The notes beneath the pieces were generated by a model. The model had not been told where the DNA came from, searched no databases, and saw only the letters and a list, made by a program, of their open reading frames with translations. From contig JAHDHM010000034.1 in assembly GCA_020631315.1 (NCBI GenBank), positions 3,921 through 16,586 of the forward strand: a stretch of 12,666 nt of DNA. The letters run 5' to 3'. Position 1 is the stretch's first letter; the number at the start of each line of letters is the position of its first letter. Shown here piece by piece: positions 1-7,922 of the stretch. A program made the position numbers and the translations under genes. This DNA is from Acidimicrobiales bacterium (GTDB taxonomy: Bacteria; Actinomycetota; Acidimicrobiia; Acidimicrobiales; Poriferisodaliceae).

Positions 1-1074
1 CATGGTTCGGACGGCTTCAGCGGCCGACGTCACGGCGTCGTCGACCACCGCCGCGGCGGCGACGTCGTGCCCGAGCACCGAGCCGCCCGCACCGACTGCA
101 CCATCGCCGGTGACGACGCCACCGGCGAACACACCGGCCGAGGCCTCGATGGCCGTCAGCCGACCGGCGAGGTAGCCGCCCGTCACACCCTCGGCCACGG
201 CCATCGACCAGCCCCGGTCGGCGAGCGCGGCGAGGACGACGGTCTCCATGCTCTGGTCGTCGACGCCGAAGACGATGTCACCGAGCAACCCACGGATCAC
301 CTGCTCCTCGGCGGCGAGCATCTCGGCGACAGCCTGCTCATCGGGTGCCTTGGCCGTGATGCGAACCTTCAACCCCTCGACCCCGCTCGCGAGGAACGCC
401 AGGGTGGGCACCGCCTCACCCGCGGCGGCGAGTCGGTCCAGCTCGTCGATGCGATCGGCGAGCGTCTCGGCGAGGCCCGACTCGCTCTGACCCCAGGTCC
501 GCAGCACCCGGCTGGAGATCACCGACGTGTCACCCATGCGAGCCCGCAGGTCGGGAACCACCGTGCCCTCGACCATCTCGCGCATCTCGTAGGGCACGCC
601 GGGAACGGCGTAGATCACCTTCGCGCTGACACCGGTGCGGTCGACGTCGCCGATCGGGCACACGAGACCCGGCGCGGTGCCCGGCTGTTGGGCCATGGTC
701 CGGGCGCCCTCCGGCACCTGCGCCTGCCGCAGGTTGTTCTCGGGCATCGTGCGACCGCGGCTCTCGAACATCTTTCGGATCCGGTCGGCGATGGTGTCGT
801 CGTGCACGAGCGGCACGCCCATCACGTCGGCGATGACGTCGCGTGTGATGTCGTCCTGGGTGGGGCCGAGGCCGCCGCAGACGACCACCGCGTCGCTGCG
901 GCTCAGCGCGAGTTCGAGCGCGCGACGGATGCGGTCGGCGTTGTCGCCGACCTTGGTCTGGTGCAGCGAGTCGATGCCTGCCGCGGCGAGTTGCTGACCG
1001 ATCCACGACGAGTTCGTGTCGACGATCTGGCCCAGCAGGAGTTCGGTTCCGACGGCGACCACTTCACAGTTCAC
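1..1074 (-). CDS. cinA: CinA family protein (competence/damage-inducible protein A), 3' end beyond window
   Basis: 358 codons are present; the C-terminus is cut off by the window edge at base 1. CinA proteins combine an N-terminal MoCF-type domain, which acts as an ADP-ribose/CoA pyrophosphatase in some members, with a C-terminal nicotinamide-mononucleotide deamidase (PncC) domain, both cytoplasmic. The N-terminus shows the family opening VGTELLLGQIVDTN (residues 8-21) and the MoCF signature GGLGPTQDD (67-75). The GTG start at 1074-1072 is chosen because family homology begins directly there; it lies 9 bases after the pgsA stop, so an operon with pgsA and rimO is likely, and recA would be expected next. 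The odd part is the C-terminal domain: the family motif ESCTGG reads E295-G-V-T-G-G300, and the following SN..K segment reads TGDGAV, so the serine, cysteine and lysine are gone. I am sure of the family and unsure that the deamidase half works. Confidence 0.95.
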   Translation of the reverse strand, partial: MNCEVVAVGTELLLGQIVDTNSSWIGQQLAAAGIDSLHQTKVGDNADRIRRALELALSRSDAVVVCGGLGPTQDDITRDVIADVMGVPLVHDDTIADRIRKMFESRGRTMPENNLRQAQVPEGARTMAQQPGTAPGLVCPIGDVDRTGVSAKVIYAVPGVPYEMREMVEGTVVPDLRARMGDTSVISSRVLRTWGQSESGLAETLADRIDELDRLAAAGEAVPTLAFLASGVEGLKVRITAKAPDEQAVAEMLAAEEQVIRGLLGDIVFGVDDQSMETVVLAALADRGWSMAVAEGVTGGYLAGRLTAIEASAGVFAGGVVTGDGAVGAGGSVLGHDVAAAAVVDDAVTSAAEAVRTM

Positions 1075-1080
1075 CCGCCG

Positions 1081-1086
1081 AACCTA
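1081..1086 (-). promoter_or_regulatory. Possible -10-like box before cinA
   Basis: TAGGTT on the minus strand fits TAnnnT and ends 6 bases before the cinA GTG. It overlaps the pgsA stop codon TAG, so the match may be a coincidence. If real, cinA could also be read from its own leaderless transcript. Confidence 0.2.
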
Positions 1087-1683
1087 CCGCTCCCGATCCT
1101 CCACGGACGCTGCGGCCGTCGCCTCGTCGTCGGAGGCCGTGACGTCGATGACCGGCTGCCGGGCAGCGACCAGGTACTGCCAGCCGGTCACGTAGGTGAG
1201 AGCCACAGCCGCCCAGAGGGTGAGCGTGGCGATCCAGTGGGCGTGTTCGGCGACGGGCGGGATGAGTGCGAATCCGAGTGCCCAGATCTGCACCGGGGTC
1301 TTGACCTTCGCCAGGTAGGTGGCCGGCACCGAGACGCCGTTGCGGCCGACCGTCGACCGGTACAGCGACATCGCCAGTTCACGGAAGGCGATGAGCGCGA
1401 CCGGGATCCAGTGGAACTGGTCGATGGCCACGAAGGCGAACATGCCGCCGAGCACGAACACCTTGTCGACGAGGGGATCGAGGAAGGCTCCCGAGGCGGT
1501 CGAGCCGTACCGCCGGGCCAGCCAGCCGTCGACCCAGTCCGTGAGCGAGATGATCGCCCCGAGCACGAAGGTCCCCCAATGAGGGCCGTGCTCCACGATC
1601 AACACGATGAACACCGGCGACGCGAACAGGCGCGTCAGCGTCAGGCCGTTCGCGAGATTGATCCAAGAGCCAGGCTCCACCAC
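1084..1683 (-). CDS. pgsA: CDP-diacylglycerol-glycerol-3-phosphate 3-phosphatidyltransferase
   Basis: Product of 199 residues, the usual size for this integral membrane enzyme, which condenses CDP-diacylglycerol with glycerol-3-phosphate to give phosphatidylglycerophosphate in anionic phospholipid synthesis. The CDP-alcohol phosphatidyltransferase signature is complete: D49..D52-G53..A56-R57, then G65...D69...D73, with the last Asp the expected catalytic base. The AR-to-G spacing is seven residues rather than the more common eight, which I believe the family pattern allows. Hydrophobic segments lie near residues 17-30, 36-48, 75-97 and 126-170, and the C-terminus is short, acidic and hydrophilic. 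Two GTG codons in tandem (1683-1681, 1680-1678) could start it; a GGGGAGG box 11 bases before the first supports this region. It follows rimO by 56 bases and precedes cinA by 9. The motif alone cannot exclude another CDP-alcohol transferase; the name rests on the conserved neighbourhood. Confidence 0.92.
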   Translation of the reverse strand: MVEPGSWINLANGLTLTRLFASPVFIVLIVEHGPHWGTFVLGAIISLTDWVDGWLARRYGSTASGAFLDPLVDKVFVLGGMFAFVAIDQFHWIPVALIAFRELAMSLYRSTVGRNGVSVPATYLAKVKTPVQIWALGFALIPPVAEHAHWIATLTLWAAVALTYVTGWQYLVAARQPVIDVTASDDEATAAASVEDRER

Positions 1684-1739
1684 GACGTGTCCGACCTCCC
1701 CTGGACCGATTCGGTTTCAGCTTTTGGGGAGAACGCGCG

Positions 1740-3008
1740 TCATGTGGTGACGATCGCTTCGAGATCAGGGCCGAACGAGTCCGCGATCTCGACGTCGACG
1801 AAGCTGCCGGCCGGCAACGACTCGTCGACACGGACGATGCCGTCGATCTCGGGCGCTTCGCGATGGCTGCGGCCGATGCCCGGCTCGTCGACGAGCAGTC
1901 GCTGGGTCGTCCCGATGAGCGACGCACGTCGTGCCGCGGTGATGCGGTCCTGCAGATCGGTGAGCTCACGCAGGCGCTCCTGCATCAGGTCGAACGGCAC
2001 CTCACCGTCGAGATCGGCGGCGTACGTGCCGTCCTCGCTCGAGTAGGTGAAGAAGCCGCACCAGTCGAGCTGCGCTGCTTCGACGAAGTCGAGCAGTTGC
2101 TGATGGTCGTCCTCGGTCTCGCCCGGGTAGCCGACGATGAAGTTCGACCGGAACGCGGCATCGGGCTCGCGGGCACGGATCGCCTCGATGCGGTCGAGGA
2201 ACTTCGCACCGTTGCCCCAACGACGCATCCGGCGCACCAACGGCGCCGACACGTGCTGCAACGAGAGATCGAAGTAGGGCACGCCGGTCCGGCAGATGGC
2301 GTCGATGAGGCGGTCGTTGAGATCCGACGGGTAGAGGTACAGCAGGCGCACGCGTTCGACCCGTTCGGCGACGGCGTCGACCAGCGGGACGATGTCCCCC
2401 GGGCGGCCGTCGTCGCGGCCGTAGCTGGCGAGGTCCTGCGCGACGAGCACGATCTCCTGGGCCTCGAGCTGCTCGACCTCGGTGAGGACCTCGGCGACCG
2501 ACCGGCTGCGCTGAGCGCCACGGAAACTCGGGATGGCGCAGAAGCCACACGCACGATCGCAACCCTCGGCGATCTTCACGTAGGCCCACGGGCGAGGGCT
2601 ACGTGGCCGCGGCAGGTTCAGCAGATCGAACGACGGCACTGCTTCGGTGGACACCTCGACACCGAGGGGTTTGCGCCCGAGCGTGACCGGGACACCGAAC
2701 CCGGCGACGGAGTCGACCTCGGGCAACGCCTCGGCGAGTTCGTCGCCGTAGCGCTCGGCCATGCAGCCCGTGACGACGAGGCGAGCGTCGTCTCGGCGCA
2801 GGTCGTCGAGCGCGAGCACGGTGTCGATCGACTCCTGGCGGGCGTCCTCGATGAAGGCGCACGTGTTGACGACGACGAGGTCCGCTTCGGACGGGTCGTC
2901 GGTCGCGGTCATGCCGTCACCGATGAGCGTGCCTTCGAGCTTGTCGGAGTCGACCTCGTTCTTCGGGCACCCGAGGGTCACGAGGTGATAGCGGGACGGC
3001 GTCGACAC
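1740..3008 (-). CDS. rimO: Ribosomal protein S12 methylthiotransferase RimO
   Basis: Product of 422 residues. RimO is a cytoplasmic radical-SAM enzyme carrying two 4Fe-4S clusters that adds a methylthio group to the conserved aspartate of ribosomal protein S12. All three domains are visible. The N-terminal UPF0004 domain has the cluster cysteines C14 (LGCPKNEVDS), C50 (NTCAFI) and C82 (TGCMAERYG). The radical-SAM core has C150-x3-C154-x2-C157 within CDRACGFCAIPSFRG. A C-terminal TRAM segment (about 355-420) ends the protein. LGCPKN.VDS is typical of RimO and separates it from MiaB. The start is GTG at 3008-3006, with homology beginning within a few residues. No Shine-Dalgarno sequence precedes it; instead TAGGCT lies 8 bases upstream, so the message may be leaderless. 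It is the first gene of a rimO-pgsA-cinA unit and diverges from the hydrolase gene at 3087. Confidence 0.97.
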   Translation of the reverse strand: MSTPSRYHLVTLGCPKNEVDSDKLEGTLIGDGMTATDDPSEADLVVVNTCAFIEDARQESIDTVLALDDLRRDDARLVVTGCMAERYGDELAEALPEVDSVAGFGVPVTLGRKPLGVEVSTEAVPSFDLLNLPRPRSPRPWAYVKIAEGCDRACGFCAIPSFRGAQRSRSVAEVLTEVEQLEAQEIVLVAQDLASYGRDDGRPGDIVPLVDAVAERVERVRLLYLYPSDLNDRLIDAICRTGVPYFDLSLQHVSAPLVRRMRRWGNGAKFLDRIEAIRAREPDAAFRSNFIVGYPGETEDDHQQLLDFVEAAQLDWCGFFTYSSEDGTYAADLDGEVPFDLMQERLRELTDLQDRITAARRASLIGTTQRLLVDEPGIGRSHREAPEIDGIVRVDESLPAGSFVDVEIADSFGPDLEAIVTT

Positions 3009-3016
3009 GACCGCAG

Positions 3017-3022
3017 AGCCTA
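3017..3022 (-). promoter_or_regulatory. Putative -10 box for rimO (leaderless start)
   Basis: TAGGCT on the minus strand fits the actinobacterial -10 pattern TAnnnT and ends 8 bases before the rimO GTG. That places the expected transcription start at or next to the start codon. I see no convincing -35 box and no ribosome binding site. Confidence 0.4.
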
Positions 3023-3073
3023 CCGATGCAACGAGCAGCGCCGAGTTGAACTGGCGAAACGGGCGGGTCGCCG

Positions 3074-3079
3074 TACGCT
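3074..3079 (+). promoter_or_regulatory. Putative -10 box for the lipoprotein hydrolase gene (leaderless start)
   Basis: TACGCT fits TAnnnT and ends 7 bases before the ATG at 3087. The intervening CGGGCAG is a poor Shine-Dalgarno match, which favours a leaderless transcript. A TTGAAC at 3046-3051 is 22 bases from this box, too far to be a standard -35 element. Confidence 0.4.
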
Positions 3080-3086
3080 CGGGCAG

Positions 3087-4679
3087 ATGTCGAATCGATG
3101 GATGGTGCGGCTCGCACTCGTGGTCGTCGCGGCACTGGTCGCTGCTGCGTGTTCCGGTGGCGATGGTGTCGAGACGCAGGTGACCCCGCCCACGGAGGCG
3201 ACCACCGACGACGCGACGACCGGTTCGGCGAGCGATGTCGACGACGGCAGCATCGAGCTCCCGACAACGGACGACGACACCACCGACGACTCATCCGACG
3301 CTGACGTGGCAGGCACGACCGACTCGCTGCGGTGGAACACGTGTGGCGACCTCCAATGCGCCGCACTCGACGTGCCGGTCGATCACCTCGACGACGACGG
3401 CACCTCGTTGCGTCTGGCCGTCGGCCGCCTCCCCGCAGTCGGCGAGCCGATCGGCGTGCTCGTCGTGAACCCCGGCGGCCCAGGTGGCAGCGGCCTCGAG
3501 TTCCTCGCCGCCTTCCCCGACTTCTTCCCTGAGGAACTGCGTGCGTTCGACATCGTCAGCTTCGACCCTCGCGGCGTCGGCGACTCCGAGCCCTCTTTCC
3601 GATGTGGCGCCGACGGCGAACAGCTCGACATCCTGAACACCATCGACGGCGACGTCGACACTCCTGCCGAGACCGAACTCGCCGAGGCTGCAGCGGCCCT
3701 GTGCGTGGACACATTGGGTCCCGTGGCCGGCCTGCTGCACACCGAGTACGTGGCGCGGGACATGGACGTGCTGCGTGCCGCCCTCGGCGAGGAACAGTTG
3801 AGCTATCTCGGGTTCTCCTACGGCTCGGTGATCGGCACCTGGTACGCCTCACTGTTCCCCGAGCGGGTCCGGGCGATGGTGCTTGACGGTGCGTCGGATC
3901 CGATCGATCCGTCGGGCACGAGAGACGAGCGGGTCGCGAACGACCTCGACGAGATCGAGACGTTCGGTGTGCTGCTCGAGCGAGCGATCGCCGACTGTGA
4001 CGACCCGACGTGCCCGATGTGGAACGACGGCGACCCGGTGCAGATGTACCTCGACGCCATCGACAAGTTCGATCTCGTGAACGCCGAGATGGAGGACAAC
4101 CCGCTCGCTGGCGGACTCGGGCTGATCACCACCCTCTATGACGAGGGCACCTGGTTCCTGCTGCACCAGGGCGTCGCAGACCTCGTCCTGAGCGACGACC
4201 CGTCGATCTTCGTGCAACTCGCCAGATTCCAGATCCCGAATCCCGGCCAACCCTCGTTCACCGCACACGTCAACTGCCTCGACGACTGGGTCCACGAAGG
4301 TCACGTGAGCCGAGCGGATCGACTCGCCGACGGCGAAGCCGTGACCGCGCAGCTCGAGACCGAGCAGCCGCTGTTGGCGGCACTGAGCCTCGAACGCGTC
4401 GACACCTGCGCGTACTACGACCAGTTCGCACCCTCTCCGCTCTCGATCGAGCTCGACGGTGGCGACGTCCCGATCCTGGTCATCGGCAACCCGAACGATC
4501 CGGCGACCCCGTTCGTCGAGTCCGAGAGCCTGGCGCTCGAGACGCTGTCCAACGGCCGCCTGCTCGAGGTCGAGCATCCGGCGCACACCGTGTACCCGGA
4601 GAACGACTGCGTGAACAACTTCGTGCACGCGGTACTCATCGACCTGATCAACCCGACCGAGCGCCGCGTCAGCTGCTGA
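3087..4679 (+). CDS. Secreted lipoprotein alpha/beta hydrolase, S33 / tripeptidyl-aminopeptidase-like
   Basis: Product of 530 residues. The N-terminus MSNRWMVRLA plus a hydrophobic stretch ends in a lipobox-like LVAAAC, making C22 the likely lipidated residue, so the mature protein should sit on the outer face of the membrane. A Thr/Asp-rich linker (about 30-80) precedes the enzyme. The fold shows the oxyanion-side loop NPGGPGGSG (128-136), the nucleophile elbow G-F-S244-Y-G, a candidate acid D471 (GNPNDPATP) and a candidate histidine at H497 or H500 (HPAH). The order matches actinobacterial S33 peptidases with a C-terminal TAP-like segment, which release short peptides or act as esterases; the substrate is unknown. 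Ten cysteines besides C22 suggest disulfides. The same reading frame stays open upstream to about 1863, but that part is antisense to rimO, and the signal peptide fixes the start at 3087. It diverges from rimO across 78 bases. Confidence 0.9.
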   Translation: MSNRWMVRLALVVVAALVAAACSGGDGVETQVTPPTEATTDDATTGSASDVDDGSIELPTTDDDTTDDSSDADVAGTTDSLRWNTCGDLQCAALDVPVDHLDDDGTSLRLAVGRLPAVGEPIGVLVVNPGGPGGSGLEFLAAFPDFFPEELRAFDIVSFDPRGVGDSEPSFRCGADGEQLDILNTIDGDVDTPAETELAEAAAALCVDTLGPVAGLLHTEYVARDMDVLRAALGEEQLSYLGFSYGSVIGTWYASLFPERVRAMVLDGASDPIDPSGTRDERVANDLDEIETFGVLLERAIADCDDPTCPMWNDGDPVQMYLDAIDKFDLVNAEMEDNPLAGGLGLITTLYDEGTWFLLHQGVADLVLSDDPSIFVQLARFQIPNPGQPSFTAHVNCLDDWVHEGHVSRADRLADGEAVTAQLETEQPLLAALSLERVDTCAYYDQFAPSPLSIELDGGDVPILVIGNPNDPATPFVESESLALETLSNGRLLEVEHPAHTVYPENDCVNNFVHAVLIDLINPTERRVSC

Positions 4680-4741
4680 GCCCTACTCTCGGGAACCCAG
4701 CCCGCTCCGTCGTCGTTGAACGATCGAGACCGCCCGAGCAC

Positions 4742-4748
4742 GAGGTGA
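4742..4748 (+). promoter_or_regulatory. Ribosome binding site of the DUF6159-type gene
   Basis: GAGGTGA ends 3 bases before the GTG at 4752. The Shine-Dalgarno-like core supports this GTG as the start and contrasts with several other genes here that lack one. The GTG inside this box (4745) is in a different frame and does not open the protein. Confidence 0.5.
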
Positions 4749-4751
4749 CCC

Positions 4752-5585
4752 GTGGAACGAATCCGCAACGCGATGGAACTGGCCAAGATCTCTTGGCGAG
4801 TGCTGATGAAGGACCGAGAGCTGCTGTGGCTGCCGGTTCTGTCGATGGCGATCTCGCTGGTCGTCATCGGCGTCTTCGCTGCGATGGCGTTCGCGATGCC
4901 CGGGAGCACCGACGCCGTGACCGGTGAGGAGCAGCTCAGCCCCGCCGTCGCCGTGATCGGCATCCTCGGCGCACTGGCGCTCAGCGTCGTCGCGGTCTTC
5001 TTCAACGGTGCGCTCGTCGCGGGCGCTCACGAGCGCATGACCGGTGGCGATCCCACCGTCAGCTCGGCGATCGGCCGAGCGAGCTCGCATCTCGGCGGCC
5101 TCGTTCCATGGGCGCTGCTGACAGCGACGGTGGGTCTGATCCTTCAGGCCATCCGTGAGCGGGCCGGATTCCTCGGCAACATCGTCACGAGCATCGCCGG
5201 CGCCGCCTGGGAGCTGATCACGTTCCTCGTCGTGCCCGCGATCATCATCGATGACCTCGGCGCCGTCGACGGCATCAAGCGGTCGGGCAACCTGCTCAAG
5301 CAGACCTGGGGCGAGAACATCGCCGCCCGTGTCGGCTTCGGTCTGCTCGGCTTCGTCGCCTTCATCCCGCTGGCGATCGTCGTGGTCCTGCTCGCCGCCA
5401 CCGGCATCACGGCGATGATCGTGTTGGCCGTGATCGTGGCCGTCGTCGGCATCGTGCTGCTGAGCGCCGTGCTGACGTCGCTCAACGCCATCTTCCAGAC
5501 GGCGCTGTACCTCTACGCCACGACCGGCACCGTGCCCTCGGACTTCGCCGGTTCGAGCCTGCCCAACTCGTTCGCACCGAAGTAG
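4752..5585 (+). CDS. Six-helix integral membrane protein, DUF6159-like
   Basis: Product of 277 residues with no known reaction. Hydrophobic segments are visible near residues 24-49, 66-91, 115-132, 148-167, 194-217 and 221-245, so it is an inner-membrane protein with about six helices. Between helices 2 and 3 is a short polar segment with GAHERMTGGDPTVSSAI (91-107). After helix 4 comes DDLGAVDGIKRSGNLLKQTW (167-186), which looks like the conserved amphipathic 'SxxLLKxTWGE' stretch I associate with DUF6159 and related membrane families. The call is from pattern memory and the family number should be confirmed. The start is GTG at 4752, backed by GAGGTGA upstream. The MFS gene follows 21 bases after its stop, so the two are probably one transcript; the preceding hydrolase ends 72 bases upstream and may or may not belong to it. 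Confidence 0.8.
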   Translation: MERIRNAMELAKISWRVLMKDRELLWLPVLSMAISLVVIGVFAAMAFAMPGSTDAVTGEEQLSPAVAVIGILGALALSVVAVFFNGALVAGAHERMTGGDPTVSSAIGRASSHLGGLVPWALLTATVGLILQAIRERAGFLGNIVTSIAGAAWELITFLVVPAIIIDDLGAVDGIKRSGNLLKQTWGENIAARVGFGLLGFVAFIPLAIVVVLLAATGITAMIVLAVIVAVVGIVLLSAVLTSLNAIFQTALYLYATTGTVPSDFAGSSLPNSFAPK

Positions 5586-5606
5586 ACCGGCTGCGAAGCT
5601 CACCGT

Positions 5607-6818
5607 GTGAGCTCCGCTGCGCGTGCGACGCGCGTCTTCCTCGCGACGGGTGTCGTCCGGCGCGCCACCATCGGCGGCTTCTGGTCGCTGCTGTTCTTGC
5701 GGTTCGTGACCGACCTCGACCTCGAGCCGCTCGAGATGGTGCTCCTCGGCACCGTCTTCGAGCTGACGATCCTCTCAGCCGAGATTCCGACCGGCGTCGT
5801 TGCCGACGTCTACTCGCGGAAGATCTCGGTGGTCATCTCGTACCTGATGATCGGACCGGCGGTAATCGTCGCTGCGTTCGCCGAACCGTTCTGGGCATTG
5901 GCGGCGGTCCACGTGGCGATGGGCATTGGCGCGACCTTCGAGTCCGGCGCCGAGACCGCGTGGATCACCGACGAACTCGGCTCCAGTGAGCTCGCGGAAC
6001 CGTTGCTGCTCCGGCGCGCTCAGTGGCAGCTCGTCGCCGGCGTGGTGGGCCTACTGGGCTTCGGTGCGCTGGGCGCCGTCACGACGCTGAGCACTGCGCT
6101 CGCGGGCGTGGGCCTCGTCGCGACTGCCTGGGGCGTCGCCTTGTTCTTCCTCATGCCCGAAGAGGGCTTCACCCGATCCGAGCACGAGGGCTGGGATGCC
6201 TTCGCCGACACGTTGCGTGCCGGCGCTCGCACGTGCCGCCGCGTCCCGGCCCTCTGGCTGCTCGTCGTCGGCGTCGCCATCGGCGGATTCGCCAAGGAGG
6301 TCATCGATCGGCTCGACATCCAGCGACTGGTCGACGTCGGGCTCCCCGAGGACGTCGACGAGGTGTTGCTCATCGCGATCATCGCCGCACTGCGATCCGC
6401 AGCGGGCATCGCCGTGCTCTTCGTGGTTCGCCGCAGGATCGCAGGGCCGGGTGTGGTGCGCGGGCTCGCGACCATCATCGGACTCACCGCAGCCGGCGTC
6501 GCGCTGTTGGCTCAGATCGACCTGCTCGCCCTCGCGGCGTTCGGCCTGGTGCTGCACGGCGGTACCTGGGCGGCGTCCGAACCTTTGGTCGCGACCTGGG
6601 CGAACACCTTCGCCAACTCGCGGGAGCGCGCCACCGTCCACTCGTTCGTCGGCCAGGCCGAGGCCTTCGGCGAGATCGGTGGTGGCATCGTGCTCGGTGT
6701 CGTGGCTCAGCTCGCCGGCGTGCCGACCGCGATGAGCATCTCCGCTGCGCTCTTCGCGACGTCGGCGTTCACGTACCTACGAGCGGGACGGCACTGGCCG
6801 GAGCCGACCGCCGGCTGA
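5607..6818 (+). CDS. Major facilitator superfamily transporter
   Basis: Product of 403 residues, rich in hydrophobic segments and consistent with about 12 helices, so an inner-membrane secondary transporter. The loop between helices 2 and 3 carries an MFS motif-A variant E59-I-P-T-G-V-V-A-D66-V-Y-S-R71-K72. The segment SGAETAWITDEL (113-124) and the late GQAEAFGEIGGGIVLG (349-364) resemble actinobacterial drug-efflux-like MFS proteins. The substrate cannot be told from the sequence. A central cytoplasmic stretch (about 184-212, acidic then basic) separates the two halves. The GTG start at 5607 lacks a good Shine-Dalgarno sequence; translation may depend on the upstream gene, whose stop is 21 bases away. 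The stop lies only 18 bases from the convergent pirin stop. Confidence 0.9.
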   Translation: MSSAARATRVFLATGVVRRATIGGFWSLLFLRFVTDLDLEPLEMVLLGTVFELTILSAEIPTGVVADVYSRKISVVISYLMIGPAVIVAAFAEPFWALAAVHVAMGIGATFESGAETAWITDELGSSELAEPLLLRRAQWQLVAGVVGLLGFGALGAVTTLSTALAGVGLVATAWGVALFFLMPEEGFTRSEHEGWDAFADTLRAGARTCRRVPALWLLVVGVAIGGFAKEVIDRLDIQRLVDVGLPEDVDEVLLIAIIAALRSAAGIAVLFVVRRRIAGPGVVRGLATIIGLTAAGVALLAQIDLLALAAFGLVLHGGTWAASEPLVATWANTFANSRERATVHSFVGQAEAFGEIGGGIVLGVVAQLAGVPTAMSISAALFATSAFTYLRAGRHWPEPTAG

Positions 6819-6836
6819 GCCGACGGCCACAGCAGT

Positions 6837-7887
6837 TCAGACCGACGCCTCGACGGTCTCGCCGCCGACCGGGGTCTCGACCTCACCGTCGGGCCGACGT
6901 GCGAAACGCGACTCGTCGGACCCGTGCACCGGGTCGGCAGCGGGCCATGGCCAGCCGCCGAACTGGGTGGTCTGGTAGTCCTCGAACGCCTGAGCGACCT
7001 CGGCCCGGGTGTTCATGACGAAGGGCCCGTACTGGGCGACGGGCTCGGCGATCGGACGGCCCTGCAGGATCAGGAACTCGGCCGGGCCATCGACGGCCGT
7101 CACCGTGACGGCCTGATGTGAGGCCACGACGGCGCCGACGTAGCCCGACAGGGTCTCGCCGGACAGCTCGAGGGCAGCACCCTGGAACAGGTACAGCGTG
7201 CGGACCGTGTCCTCGAACGCGGCGGCAGGGAGCTCGACCGAGGCGCCGTCGTCGAGCACCACGTGCCACACGGCCACATCGCTGTCGGTCTGCCCACGAC
7301 GCCGGTGGCGGGCTCGGCGGGGTGGCGCCGGCGTACCCACCGGCGACGACGGTGACGAGGCTCCGGCGGCCCGCGTCGTCGGTCGACTCGATCTTGGGGA
7401 TGTCCTCGTCCCAGAGCATCGAGAAGTGGGGGTCGGTCATCTTGTCGACCGCGGCGAGGTTCACCCAGATCTGGAACAGCTCGAGGGTGTTGTCGGCCTC
7501 GTCGGTCTCGTCGAGCAGCGGGAACATCTCGCTGTGCACGATCCCGGAGCCGGCCGTCATCCACTGTGCGTCGCCTCGCCCGTAGCGGGCGGCGGCGCCG
7601 AGTGAGTCGGCGTGGTCGACGAGGCCTCGGCGCACGAACGTCAGCGTCTCGAACCCACGGTGCGGATGCTGCGGAAAGCCGGGCACGACGGACCCGTGGT
7701 ACATGTTCCAGCCGTCGACGTTCGCGAAGTCGTTGCCGATCGACCGGCCGTGGAGCGATGCGGCCGGACCGAACGCACCGTTGGCCGACGGGTAGTGATC
7801 CAGATGATGGACGCAGAACAGGAACGGGTCGATCGTGGGCCACGGCGTGCCGAGCTCGATGCGCTGGAGGATCACCTGGTCGTTCAT
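6837..7887 (-). pseudogene. Pirin family protein gene, interrupted by a +1 frameshift
   Basis: Read from ATG at 7887, the first part is a clear pirin: FDPFLF-like opening at residues 20-24, then the metal-site motif H74-P-H76-R-G-F-E-T and V-H118-S-E120, matching the four iron ligands of the pirin cupin. Near residue 197 the frame is lost. The rest of the protein (from DSDVAVWHVVLDDGASVELP to the stop at 6837) continues in another frame and includes the usual pirin C-terminal cupin half, with the late segment QYGPFVMNT. The junction is the coding-strand TCGTGGGCAGACC; dropping one G from the GGG at 7295-7293 restores S-W-Q-T-D-S-D-V-A-V-W and a protein of about 349 residues. Pirins are cytoplasmic iron-binding cupins, some with quercetinase activity, and the role here is unknown. 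It follows the sulfatase by 42 bases and may have its own promoter. It could be a true mutation or a sequencing error. Confidence 0.88.
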
Positions 7888-7893
7888 GTTTGA

Positions 7894-7922
7894 ATTATCT
7901 CGATTCGGGCGACAAAAACCAA
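7894..7922 (-). promoter_or_regulatory. Putative promoter of the pirin gene
   Basis: In the 42-base gap between the sulfatase stop and the pirin ATG, the minus strand reads TTGGTT (7922-7917), 17 bases, then GATAAT (7899-7894), ending 6 bases before the ATG. This patch is strikingly AT-rich for the window. There is no Shine-Dalgarno sequence, so a leaderless message is likely. The -35 match is weak (TTG only) and the -10 match good. Confidence 0.45.

Noticed and set aside
1489..1541. Seven- rather than eight-residue spacing in the PgsA signature
   Set aside because: As I recall the family pattern, seven or eight residues are allowed between AR and G. All eight signature residues are present, so this is not a defect.
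1705..1715. ACCGATTCGGT palindrome between rimO and pgsA
   Set aside because: Five-base arms around one base cannot form a good hairpin, no T run follows, and one short palindrome in a 56-base gap is not enough to call an operator.
67..2046. A 659-residue open frame on the plus strand
   Set aside because: It is antisense to cinA, pgsA and the end of rimO, all with clear family motifs. Its translation is rich in Arg, His, Asp and Gly, as expected from a GC-rich shadow frame.
1863..3086. Upstream extension of the lipoprotein hydrolase frame
   Set aside because: It lies antisense to rimO, has no domain, and would bury the lipoprotein signal peptide in mid-protein.
4683..5603. A 306-residue open frame on the minus strand
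   Set aside because: It is the antisense shadow of the DUF6159-like gene, with low-complexity His/Asp/Arg content and no motif.
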